The notes under the pieces: generated by a model | Told to the model about the DNA's origin: nothing | Seen by the model: only the letters and a program-made list of their open reading frames with translations | Database searches by the model: none | Shown here: positions 1 through 7,843 of the stretch, one piece after another | Layout: the number at the start of each line of letters is the position of its first letter | Position numbering within the stretch: position 1 is the stretch's first letter | Assembly (NCBI RefSeq): GCF_019352175.1 | Contig: NZ_JACBYI010000015.1 | Location: 1 to 64,000 of the forward strand | Length of the DNA: 64,000 nucleotides | From: Paenibacillus sp. S150 | GTDB lineage: Bacteria > Bacillota > Bacilli > Paenibacillales > Paenibacillaceae | Direction: 5' to 3' | Translations under genes and position numbers: made by a program

Positions 1-27
1 ACCGACGTATTTTATGGTATTCTTCAT
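1..27 (-). CDS. start of an unknown gene running off the left edge
   Basis: Only the first nine codons are inside the window (protein start MKNTIKYVG). An ATG at 27-25 follows an AAAGGAG ribosome site with 8 intervening bases, so this looks like a genuine start. Nothing can be said about function; the Lys-rich start could be a signal peptide or any short cytosolic start. Confidence 0.6.
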
Positions 28-373
28 AGTAACAGCTCCTTTCGCATGTAGCTCTGAAATGGTGGTTTTCACTTCCATTTTAACCTACGATGTGCGAACA
101 GGGGCTGCCTTTCGTTCATCATAACTTCATGCTGTTTAGGGAGCCGAAAAAGCTTCGATTAGTATTACTTTTTCCACTTAGAACCTGGTGCAGGATGGCG
201 CCAGCACTGAAGGCTGACAACCATCAGGTTTTTAGCTTGTCCCCCTCTTCCGCATGATCTTCAGGGCGGCCAATTTGTGCGCAGTTGACCTTCTATAACG
301 AGTGTAAGTACCCGTTAGGAGCTCCCGTTCATGCTGGATGCTGTTCTCAATCCACTCCCGCAGCCAGCCAAGC
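28..373. other. intergenic, no gene seen
   Basis: I see no convincing coding region. The stretch holds the ribosome site of the partial gene at the left edge and one copy of a short dispersed motif, ATTAGTATTACTTTTTCCAC, at 158-177. A near-identical motif begins the 83-base tandem repeats near 31.8-31.9 kb. Confidence 0.5.
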
Positions 374-1414
374 CTAGCCCAATTGCTCCCGCAGCCAGGC
401 GAACGCCGGACCGCCATGAATCTCATGGCCGCCGTCAAAGAGATCGGCAGTAACAGCGCTTACGCCCGCCGGATGGCTCCGGGCCGCGGCCGCATAAATC
501 TCCTGCAATCTGGCATAAGCCCCGCGGGCCGCTTCCGGCGGGAACAGATGGTCCTTGTCCCCAACTTCAAGAAACAGTCCCCTTGGCGCGATCAGCCCCA
601 GCAGGTCCGGCATTTCCGCATCATTCAGGAGGCCCGGAATATAATTGTCCAGGCAGTGGCTGCGCGACAGGATGCTTGCGGCAAAGGTGCTCGTATAGCC
701 GCTGACCACCGCGCAGCGGAACCGCTCATCCAGCGCCGCTGCAAATCCGGCCACCAGCCCGCCGCCGGAGATTCCCATGATCCCGGTCCGCTCCGGAGCC
801 GCATCCGTCCGCGACTGCAGATAATCCAGTACCCGGAGTGTCTCATACACCCGGAAGCCCGCCATGGTCTCCCCGGTCATCAGCAGCTGAGCGGACAGGC
901 GGAAGCAGGAATTCCGCCCCGGCTCTCCGGCAAGCTTATCCTCAATGAGACGCCGGTCCCCGAAGCCGAACATCTCCGGGGCGGCGACCACAAAGCCCCT
1001 GCGGACCAGTGAAACCGCAAAGTCCTTATGCAGGCCCGGGGTATCCGTCCGCTCCGCGCCGTCCGGAGTCAGACCTACAATCTCGCGGCTGCCATAGCCA
1101 TGCCCGTGAACCGCCACTACTGCCGGAGCAGGAAAACTAAGCGGCTGCTTCGGTATCATAAGATAGACCGGCATGCGAAGTCCTTCGTAGGTCGTAATCT
1201 CTAGCCGCTCCCGGATATAATCCGGACGCTCTGTCCGTTCGAGCAGCACCGGTGCCAGAGAAGCACGTACCGGCGGAAATCCGCCCAGACGCTGCAGGAA
1301 CCGGCCTGACAGCGCTTGTCTCCACGCTGCGAAATCGCCTCCACTATGAAAGGCCAAGCTCCGGGGCGCGCCATTCAGCCTTCTTAGCATATAATTCTCA
1401 ATTTCGCCGGTCAT
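374..1414 (-). CDS. alpha/beta hydrolase (acetyl-esterase/dienelactone hydrolase-like)
   Basis: A 346-residue cytosolic serine hydrolase; no signal peptide is visible. The fold is supported by an HGHG oxyanion segment near residue 103, the nucleophile elbow GISGG (Ser about 216), an acid in the GDKDHLF segment (about 286-288) and a catalytic His in DGGHEI (about 330). I chose the ATG at 1414 because GGAGGG lies six bases upstream; an upstream GTG in frame at 1450 lacks a ribosome site. The family includes acetyl xylan esterases and uncharacterised hydrolases, and the natural substrate cannot be read from the sequence. A decayed relative of the same gene lies at 2.7-3.2 kb, pointing to an old duplication or two acquisitions. 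Confidence 0.85.
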   Translation of the reverse strand: MTGEIENYMLRRLNGAPRSLAFHSGGDFAAWRQALSGRFLQRLGGFPPVRASLAPVLLERTERPDYIRERLEITTYEGLRMPVYLMIPKQPLSFPAPAVVAVHGHGYGSREIVGLTPDGAERTDTPGLHKDFAVSLVRRGFVVAAPEMFGFGDRRLIEDKLAGEPGRNSCFRLSAQLLMTGETMAGFRVYETLRVLDYLQSRTDAAPERTGIMGISGGGLVAGFAAALDERFRCAVVSGYTSTFAASILSRSHCLDNYIPGLLNDAEMPDLLGLIAPRGLFLEVGDKDHLFPPEAARGAYARLQEIYAAAARSHPAGVSAVTADLFDGGHEIHGGPAFAWLREQLG

Positions 1415-1450
1415 GCCAATCCCTCCATCATCGATATTGTAATGAATCAC

Positions 1451-1787
1451 CTGATTAAAGTTGAGTGCTTATGCCGATAGGGAGCTCCGTAAATAGAGGT
1501 TCAGAGTATCCCGTTGCACTTTATGCAGCAGATATCCCCTAAATTAGCTGAATCACAGAAGCTATTGCACTTTGTACATCATAATCTCCCGAGAAAGCTG
1601 TTTCTGCCCCCCCATTGCCGAAATCTGTTGCACCGGATACAGCAGAATGCAATTCGTCGCCGAACCCGGACCGTTCTATTGCACAAAGTACAGTCATGCA
1701 ACAGACCTCTGCTTGATTATCAGACTACAAATCTTTTTTCATTTAGATGTCTGCACACCCGGCAAGCTTTAGACCAGCCTCCTGTTC
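1451..1787. repeat. intergenic region with four spaced TTGCAC-N-TACA motifs
   Basis: No gene is supported. Four related 14-mers occur in the same orientation: TTGCACTTTATGCA (1514-1527), TTGCACTTTGTACA (1565-1578), TTGCACCGGATACA (1628-1641) and TTGCACAAAGTACA (1679-1692). Their starts are 51, 63 and 51 bases apart. The intervening sequence is not obviously repeated. This may be a dispersed intergenic repeat family or a cluster of binding sites; neither flanking gene tells which. Confidence 0.5.
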
Positions 1788-2501
1788 TCAGGAAGCCTTC
1801 GGCTTGCGCCACGCTCTCCTTCTAATGAACAGTGTGACGGCGGCAGCCAGCAGCAGCAGAATTGCACCTCCGGCAATCGCGGTATTTTTGATATTCGGTA
1901 TGTACAAGACAAGACGCAGCGGTTCGGAGTCGGCCATGGTAATATGCCAGGTCAGCGTATTCCCGTCCTGCTCGGCAGCATTATTGGGACCATACAGATC
2001 ATAGGGCACCGTGAGCCTGAAATCCAGCGCCAGGCTCTGCAGCAGCAGCCGGACAAGCGATTTCGGCACGCTCAGCGTTCCGAGGCCATCAATAATCTCC
2101 TCGGAATAAGCGTTCAGCTTGGGCTGGACCACCACATCATATCGGGTATACAGCCAATTGTTGTCGGTGACTGCCTGTGTGTCCACAATATCCAGGCTTC
2201 CCGCATTCAGCTGCAGATCCTCCAGTGAGGCATAGGATTTAAGAAATTGATATTCCGTAGCTTGGCCGACCTTCGTCTTGTGCAGCTCAATGCCTGCTGA
2301 CTGCAGCCTGCTGCTGAGCAGCTCCTCTATTTTGCCGCCGGCCAGCGAATCCACGCGCGAATTCAGCTGGAGACTGAATGAGATGTCTATGCCCCCGTCC
2401 TTCTTCACCGTAACATCCGCCGTCCCACTGGCGCAGCCCGTCAGTAGAATAAGTAGCAACAGCATGCATCCCAAGCTGCCTAATCGCGTTCCCTTCAACA
2501 C
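1788..2501 (-). CDS. membrane-anchored lipoprotein, DUF3153/LppM-like
   Basis: A 237-residue protein. It starts with a lipoprotein signal (hydrophobic stretch ending in LLTGC, lipidated Cys about residue 23). A mainly beta extracellular part contains the VTVKKDGGIDISFSLQL segment typical of LppM/DUF3153-type proteins. Near the C-terminus there is one transmembrane helix (about residues 205-227), then a short Arg/Lys-rich tail. Both ends would therefore be anchored in the membrane with the domain outside the cell. The start is a GTG with a G-rich ribosome site. Role unknown; no operon partner is adjacent. Confidence 0.75.
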   Translation of the reverse strand: MLKGTRLGSLGCMLLLLILLTGCASGTADVTVKKDGGIDISFSLQLNSRVDSLAGGKIEELLSSRLQSAGIELHKTKVGQATEYQFLKSYASLEDLQLNAGSLDIVDTQAVTDNNWLYTRYDVVVQPKLNAYSEEIIDGLGTLSVPKSLVRLLLQSLALDFRLTVPYDLYGPNNAAEQDGNTLTWHITMADSEPLRLVLYIPNIKNTAIAGGAILLLLAAAVTLFIRRRAWRKPKAS

Positions 2502-2719
2502 TGTTCCCCCGTTCCTGCAACATACTGCTATTGCTTAACCCGACCATCCGATAGCGAATCGTTTATTATATCCCCCAGGAATCCTATGCCGTCAGGCCCC
2601 CTGCTGTCAAGCAGCGGCTTGAACCTCTTGGCAGCCTGGATATCAGGCGCTGATTATGTAGTGCTTAATTTGTTGCATTAATATATTTCCAGCTTACCAT
2701 ACACGGTCTTTCCTTGTGC

Positions 2720-3232
2720 AGACTAACCTTGCTTTGCCCCTTGGCTGAGCCAGGAAAAGCGGCCGCTGGGTGATCAGACACTCCGGCATCTCGGCATAAT
2801 GAAGCAGGCCGGGTGTGAAATTGCAGCCGCAGTGGAAGACAGCGGTGACGCTGTCCTTGATGGTGCTGGGAAGCCGGTCAAGGCGACCGCCTTCAGGCGT
2901 TCATCCAACACAGCTGCCGCCGGAGAAGCCAGGGATGCCGATACGCTCGGCACCGGGGCGGGCGGACAAATAGCGCCGCAAGCAGCTCGTTACGCGCAAC
3001 CCGGTCAGCGTCTTGCCTGCGGCAGCTGCGTGGACATGCGGTAGGAGGATGGCGCAGCCCGGTTCTCCGCCAGATCCTTCAGCACCCGCTCGCCGAATCC
3101 GACAATATCAGGCGTGTTAACGACCAGCCCCCGCCGCACAAATTGCAGGGGTGAAATGCTGCTGAGACTGAAATTTGTGACGTCGGGAGAAGAGGGCAAG
3201 CGGCTCCGATTTCTTTTGATACACAAATCCAT
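2720..3232 (-). pseudogene. decayed alpha/beta hydrolase, paralogue of the 374-1414 gene
   Basis: Reading leftward, the frame from 3232 encodes FVRRGLVVNTPDIVGFGE and STQLPQA, which match FVVAAPEMFGFGD and SAQLL of the intact hydrolase. After about 3010 the similarity continues only by changing frame: GKTLTGLRV, then AERIGIPGFSGGS (equivalent to the nucleophile elbow, with Gly-Phe-Ser), then DERLKAV, then AEMPECLITQRPLFL. Several frame changes and an in-frame stop after the elbow show it is non-functional, and the N-terminal third is missing. It has diverged strongly from the intact copy, so the decay is not recent. Confidence 0.8.
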
Positions 3233-3284
3233 AAAATGATTTAAACTTATTTTTTATTTCGAAATAGTGTTAAAATATGGATGA

Positions 3285-3439
3285 GGCCATTCATGGCTAT
3301 CCGGCCTGCTTGCGGCCATAAGGGGGAATGCTCTGAAACAGGATGAAAGCTATAAGCGCCGTTTGGCAGAAGCTAGTTCAGCTCCCGTAGAGCACGGGCA
3401 ATTGTAACCGCATTCAAGTTAAAAGGAGAGTGAATTTTT
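3285..3439 (+). promoter_or_regulatory. structured leader of the small secreted protein gene
   Basis: About 155 bases between an AT-rich promoter-like stretch (possible -10 TAAAAT at 3271-3276) and the AAAGGAGAG ribosome site. Visible elements are a GGCC/GGCC hairpin (3303-3317), a GCC-GTTT-GGC hairpin (3358-3367) and a CCCGT/ACGGG hairpin (3384-3398). The 5-base loop AGAGC of the last hairpin is fully complementary to GCTCT at 3330-3334, which would make a pseudoknot. I cannot match it to a known riboswitch consensus. Confidence 0.4.
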
Positions 3440-3844
3440 ATGAAAAAATGGACAAGAGTCCTGCTGCTGACCGCAGCGATGTCAATGTTTGGAGCAATTT
3501 CAGCCTTTGCCGCCGCTGAGGTCGAACCCAACAATGACCTTGGCTCCGCGAATACGGCCCATTACGGCGGCGATTACAGTCTCGGCTACATTTCTTCCAT
3601 CTCGGATATGGACTGGTGGGTGCTTACCGCAAACCGGACCGGCAGCCATTCCATTACGTTCAGCCGCAATAACCAGCCCTTCAATCTCAATATCTATTCG
3701 CCAGCCGGCACCTTACTCTACAGCGGCGACGGCAGCTCCATCATCACATTGAACCTGGTGGAAGGACAAACCTACCGCTTTTTGGTGTACGCCACATCTG
3801 TTCCGACCAACTACTATTATCCTTATTCTATTGTAGTGAACTAA
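3440..3844 (+). CDS. small secreted protein with a PPC-like domain
   Basis: A 134-residue exported protein with a classic signal peptide (MKKWTR, hydrophobic core, cleavage after AFAAA, about residue 26). The mature part begins VEPNNDLGSAN, followed by Asp-Trp-Trp and ends in aromatic beta strands. This is the signature of bacterial pre-peptidase C-terminal (PPC) domains, which normally sit at the end of secreted proteases and glycosidases. Here the domain is the whole protein, with no catalytic partner. It may bind extracellular substrate or be the remnant of a larger enzyme. The AAAGGAGAG site is eight bases before the ATG, and the long structured leader upstream suggests post-transcriptional control. 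Confidence 0.8.
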   Translation: MKKWTRVLLLTAAMSMFGAISAFAAAEVEPNNDLGSANTAHYGGDYSLGYISSISDMDWWVLTANRTGSHSITFSRNNQPFNLNIYSPAGTLLYSGDGSSIITLNLVEGQTYRFLVYATSVPTNYYYPYSIVVN

Positions 3845-3890
3845 TCGGCAACCCTCCGCATTGGCATCGAACCGATTCTTGAAATTAACG

Positions 3891-3932
3891 GGCTGCTCTC
3901 CTTGACAGTAAAATCTGTTTAGGAGGGCAGCC
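3891..3932. terminator. strong hairpin after the secreted-protein gene
   Basis: A 12-base stem (GGCTGCTCTCCT with AGGAGGGCAGCC, one G-U pair) encloses a loop that can itself pair (ACAG/CTGT). There is no clear T run after it, so it may be a weak terminator or an mRNA-stabilising 3' end for the gene ending at 3844. Confidence 0.5.
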
Positions 3933-4090
3933 TGGTCCATGTTCAGCCGTTCAGCCGCTGCGCTTTCTCGAAGCCCATATCGGTAAGATGCTGCAAAATC
4001 AATTCCCGCCCCGCGATCCCGGCTATCCCCTAATTTCGCGGTTCCTTTTTCAAAACATAACTTATACACAACAAAAGAAATTCATAATTT

Positions 4091-4141
4091 CCTAAAAAAT
4101 AAAAAAAGCATCCACATAGCATGCAGGCGCAGCGCGGATGC
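4091..4141 (-). terminator. rho-independent terminator of the LacI-family gene
   Basis: On the minus strand GCATCC (4141-4136) pairs with GGATGC (4113-4108) across a GC-rich interior and is followed by a T7-A-T6 tract. It lies about 90 bases after the stop of the LacI-family gene. Confidence 0.8.
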
Positions 4142-4230
4142 TCCTAACCTCTGATTATTTTGCCAGGGACAGTATGAAGACGCAGCCTCAAGGATACCCC
4201 CTGAAGAGCTGTTCGCTAATCTGAAGTTCA

Positions 4231-5253
4231 TTAATCCGGATCTTCGGGCCTTCTCTTCGAAGACCCCTTAACCACCAGCGTAGATTTCAGCTCAATCAGC
4301 CGGTGGCCTGAGCTGACATTGCCGTTCATACGGTCAATCAGCCTCTCTGCGAGCCGGACTCCCATTTCATAGAGCGGCTGCTCCACCGAGCTGATCTTCG
4401 GCTCAACATAATGGGTCAGACGGATGTTATCCACACCCACCACTGCCATGGCATCCGGGATGTTAAGGCCCAGCTCTGCGCAGGCCTTGTAGACACCGAG
4501 CGCCATCTCGTCATTGGCGGTGAAGACCGCAGTGAACCCGGAAGGCTCCGCATACAGCCGCTTAAATGCTTCGTATCCGCCTTCCTCGCAGAAATCCCCG
4601 TTGCCGGTCAGCTGCGGCTGGTATGGCAGCCCCGCTTCCGCCAAGCCTTCACGGTAGCCTTCCAGCCGCTCCCGGCTGTCGGGCGCATTGGCATACCCGC
4701 ACAGGCAGGCGATCATCCGGTGTCCGTTCTCCACCAGATGCCGCACCACCGTCCGGCCAATCTCCCGGTTGTCGGTGAAGGCGCAGGGGATGTCAGCATG
4801 CTCCAGCCTCCGGCCGATCACTCCCAGACTGTAGCCCGCATCGGCAAGTACGGTTATCTCGCCGTCAGGCAGCTGCGGAGCCACCAGAATCATGCCGTCC
4901 GCCGTACGGTTCTGCAGCAGAGACAGATACTCCAGCTCCTTGTCCTTCTCGTTCTGCGCATCGCAGATCAGAATCTTGTAGCCCAGCCTGTTGGCGGAAT
5001 TCTCGATTCCTTTGATAATCTCCGCATTATAGGACACGCGGATATCCGTCACGACAACCCCCAGGGTCATCGTCTTCCGCGAACGCAGCTGCTTGCCCAT
5101 GGCGTTCGGGGTGTAGTTCAGCTCCCGGATGGCCTGCAGCACCTTCCGGCGCGTCTTCTCCGTAACCAGCGGGCTTTCGTTCAGCACGCGGGAGACGGTG
5201 GCGGAAGACACCTGCGCCTTCTGCGCCACATCAATGATTTTACTGTCCCTCAT
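4231..5253 (-). CDS. LacI-family transcriptional regulator
   Basis: 340 residues. The N-terminus has the LacI helix-turn-helix and hinge (IIDVAQKAQVSSATVSRVLN, then the hinge segment ending in LRSRKT). A periplasmic-binding-protein-like sugar-sensing core follows (GVVVTDIRVSYNAEIIKGIE onward, IGRRLEH, FTANDEMALG, VVGVDN). Such proteins repress sugar genes and dissociate on binding a sugar. No sugar operon is directly adjacent: kimA is upstream and a secreted protein lies downstream in the opposite direction. The target is unknown, possibly a gene lost here or a distant one. It has its own terminator at 4.1 kb. Confidence 0.93.
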   Translation of the reverse strand: MRDSKIIDVAQKAQVSSATVSRVLNESPLVTEKTRRKVLQAIRELNYTPNAMGKQLRSRKTMTLGVVVTDIRVSYNAEIIKGIENSANRLGYKILICDAQNEKDKELEYLSLLQNRTADGMILVAPQLPDGEITVLADAGYSLGVIGRRLEHADIPCAFTDNREIGRTVVRHLVENGHRMIACLCGYANAPDSRERLEGYREGLAEAGLPYQPQLTGNGDFCEEGGYEAFKRLYAEPSGFTAVFTANDEMALGVYKACAELGLNIPDAMAVVGVDNIRLTHYVEPKISSVEQPLYEMGVRLAERLIDRMNGNVSSGHRLIELKSTLVVKGSSKRRPEDPD

Positions 5254-5388
5254 AGACTCACGCTCTCATTAGTTGATAACGCCATTATAAGGGCTATTGT
5301 CTTATCCGGTCCATTCCTGCGATATGCTGTTCATGCGCTCCGCTGCCGGTGGAGCATAAACATATACGAAAGGATGTATAGCGGATAG

Positions 5389-7215
5389 CTATTTCTTCAG
5401 ATGATAGGGCACCGTTGTAATGATAACATCCCGGCGGTACAGCAGATGTGCGCGGAGCAGCAGGCTGGATTGGTTATGCAGGATATTGTGCCAGCCCTTC
5501 TTCGGAATGAACTGCGGCACGACCACCGTGACCTGGTAATGGGATTCGCTTGCCTTGCGCTGGACCGTGTCGATGAACTTGGCCAGCGGGTGAATGATGC
5601 TGCGGTACGGCGAATACAGCGTCACCAGCCGGATCTCGGGATGGAATTTTTTCCACTTCTCTTGGAATACCGCATCATCCTCCCGTTCGAACGGGACATG
5701 CACGGCAATAATCTGCTCGGCGGACAGCGATTTGGCATACCGGAGCGAATTCTCCACCACATGTGTAATCCCGGCAACCGGCAGGATAATGATATTCCCC
5801 TCAATCGCCAGCGGCGGCTCTTCGCAGGTGGAGATCCGAAGCTGGTCAGCGACAGCCTCATAGTGCTTGTGAATCCGGTAGAACAGCAGAATGATCAGCG
5901 GCAAGAAGATCAGAACGGGCCAGACCTGCGGAAATTTGGTCAGAAAGAACATCAGCGTAACAATAAAACTGATCAATGCGCCCGCTGTATTAATCATGAA
6001 CTTGGCAGCCCAGCCCGGAGGCTTCCGGGTAATCCACTTGACCATCATCCCGCTCTGCGAGAGCGTAAACGGAATGAACACGCCAACGGCATACAGCGGG
6101 ATCAGGTGCTCGGTCCGGCCTTCGAAGGCAATGATCAGCAGAATCGACAGCAGGCCCAGAATCAGAATGCCGTTGGAATATCCCAGCCGGTCTCCCCGGA
6201 CTGTGAACATTCGCGGAATGAACTTGTCTTTGGCCAGATTTACCGCCAGCAGCGGAAACGCGGAGTAGCCGGTATTCGCTGCCAGCACCAGGATCAGCGC
6301 AGTCGTTCCCTGCACAAAAAAATACATGATATTCCGGCCAAAAACCTGCTCGGCAATGATAGAGACCACCGTTGCATCTTCCCTGGGAGTAACTCCAAAG
6401 TAATACGCCAGGAACACGATTCCAGTAAATAAGACCGCCAGCAGTGCGCCCATGGCGGCAAGCGTTTTGGCCGCATTGTTCGGCGCAGGCGCCCTGAAGT
6501 TGGGAATGGCATTGGAGATCGCCTCCACCCCTGTCAGCGCCGAGCTGCCCGAGGAGAAGGCCTTCAGCAGCAGGAACAGGCTGATTCCCGCAACCGGAGT
6601 GCCGATAGGGGCGTGCAGGCCATCCGGGACGCTGCCGCTGAGGATTTTGAACAGGCCCAGACCAATCATGATAAATAATACCAGCACAAACAAATAGACC
6701 GGATAAGCGAGGAAGGACGCCGACTCCGTAACGCCGCGCAGATTCAGAGTCGTAATGATCAGAACGAAAATAACGGCAATCAGCACATTAAACGGATGCA
6801 GGCCCGGAAAAGCCGAGGTAATCGCGTCGGTTCCGGCCGAAACGCTCACAGCCACGGTCAATATGTAGTCCACCAGCAGCGAGCCGCCGGCCACCAGTCC
6901 GGGATACTTTCCCAGGTTCTCTTTGGATACCACATACGCTCCGCCGCCCTGGGGATAGGCAAATATAATCTGCCGGTAGGATAATATCAAGGCCAGCAGC
7001 AGAACCAGAACCCCTGCAGCAATGGGAATGGAGTACCAGAACGCCGCCGCGCTGAGAGTAACCAGTACCAACAAAATTTGCTCAGGGCCATAAGCGACCG
7101 AGGATAAGGCATCTGAAGAAAGAATCGCCAGCGCTTTGGTTTTGTTCAGTTTCTGGTCGCCGAGCTGATCCGACTTCAGCGGCCGCCCAATCAGGAATCT
7201 TTTTACCGAAGACAT
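5389..7215 (-). CDS. kimA: KimA-type high-affinity potassium importer
   Basis: An integral membrane K+/H+ symporter of the APC superfamily with about 12 helices and a cytosolic C-terminal domain (from about residue 455) that in the B. subtilis protein belongs to the c-di-AMP-controlled system. From memory the match to B. subtilis KimA (formerly YdaO) is very close: KRFLIG at the start, LSSDALSSVAYG, YPQGGGAYVVSKENLG, LTGVEAISNAIP, GDRLGYSNG, and near the end QFIPKKGWHNILHNQS. I place the start at the ATG at 7215 (MSSVKRF), with GGTGAGG six bases upstream and agreement with the family N-terminus; the reading frame is open to a GTG at 7227. A TATAAT (minus strand, 7297-7292) lies about 75 bases upstream, leaving no room for the c-di-AMP riboswitch that precedes kimA in B. 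subtilis. Confidence 0.93.
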   Translation of the reverse strand: MSSVKRFLIGRPLKSDQLGDQKLNKTKALAILSSDALSSVAYGPEQILLVLVTLSAAAFWYSIPIAAGVLVLLLALILSYRQIIFAYPQGGGAYVVSKENLGKYPGLVAGGSLLVDYILTVAVSVSAGTDAITSAFPGLHPFNVLIAVIFVLIITTLNLRGVTESASFLAYPVYLFVLVLFIMIGLGLFKILSGSVPDGLHAPIGTPVAGISLFLLLKAFSSGSSALTGVEAISNAIPNFRAPAPNNAAKTLAAMGALLAVLFTGIVFLAYYFGVTPREDATVVSIIAEQVFGRNIMYFFVQGTTALILVLAANTGYSAFPLLAVNLAKDKFIPRMFTVRGDRLGYSNGILILGLLSILLIIAFEGRTEHLIPLYAVGVFIPFTLSQSGMMVKWITRKPPGWAAKFMINTAGALISFIVTLMFFLTKFPQVWPVLIFLPLIILLFYRIHKHYEAVADQLRISTCEEPPLAIEGNIIILPVAGITHVVENSLRYAKSLSAEQIIAVHVPFEREDDAVFQEKWKKFHPEIRLVTLYSPYRSIIHPLAKFIDTVQRKASESHYQVTVVVPQFIPKKGWHNILHNQSSLLLRAHLLYRRDVIITTVPYHLKK

Positions 7216-7372
7216 CATCAGCCTCACCCGTCACTTTTTTAAAGTTATATTACCCTTGGAAGCAAGGAATTATCTCAGTGCCCAGTTCCCTATTATACGC
7301 TCCTTAGGCAAATGCGGTTGAGCTTCTTTTCAGTTCATATTCCTCCAAAAAACGGCGTCTGATGCAGATGCA

Positions 7373-7843
7373 TCACTGCACAAGCTCGCTTTTATTCTGA
7401 AGCGTGTAATTCCGTTTGTCTTCTGCGGCGGACGGTCCTCCTTCAACCACATTCCACTGCCGGTAAATAAGAGCACGCAGCAGCTCCGCCTGTTCCCCGG
7501 TAAGCTCAACCCGCTTCAGACTTGCGCCCTCATGCACGTAATCCTCATTCTCCAGCAGCTTAAACCGGAACCGCAGCAGCTTCTTCAGCCCATTGGCATG
7601 CAGAAATCCGAATTCATAGCCTTCAAGGACCGCCTGCTCCCAATTCACATGCATGTCTTCAGCGAGTTGCGCGCGCTCTTCGAGATCCATGCCGGGTTCG
7701 GCCAGCAGGCTCTTCAGAGCTGAGAAATTCTTATTTGTCAAAGCTTCAATAACAGCCGTATCCGGCACACCGCTGCTGAGGACGTTCTCAAGCAGCAGCG
7801 CGAACGGCAACGGCAGCCGCATCCGTGGCATCATATCACTCAC
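7373..7843 (-). CDS. uncharacterised protein at the end of the peptide operon
   Basis: A 156-residue soluble, mostly helical, acidic protein without a signal or membrane segment; I do not recognise the family. Notable parts are an N-terminal PRMRLPLPFALLLENVL stretch, a segment with AEPGMDLEERAQLAEDMHVNWEQ, and a basic GLKKLLRFRFKLLENEDY stretch. It starts inside the last codons of the S9 peptidase gene (8-base overlap), so the two are translationally coupled, and it is the last of eleven genes read from the promoter at 19.4 kb. Its position suggests an accessory role to the peptidase or to regulation of the pathway, but the sequence gives no catalytic motif. Confidence 0.75.
   Translation of the reverse strand: MSDMMPRMRLPLPFALLLENVLSSGVPDTAVIEALTNKNFSALKSLLAEPGMDLEERAQLAEDMHVNWEQAVLEGYEFGFLHANGLKKLLRFRFKLLENEDYVHEGASLKRVELTGEQAELLRALIYRQWNVVEGGPSAAEDKRNYTLQNKSELVQ

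Noticed and set aside
338..1012. Long plus-strand open frame opposite the first hydrolase
   Set aside because: It is a mirror of a GC-rich gene: no ribosome site, no recognisable domain, and the minus-strand frame has a full catalytic triad.
4411..5388. Open frames of over 300 codons opposite the LacI gene, kimA (5401-6432) and the peptide operon
   Set aside because: Composition rich in His, Arg and Gln is typical of antisense frames; the other strand encodes complete known families.
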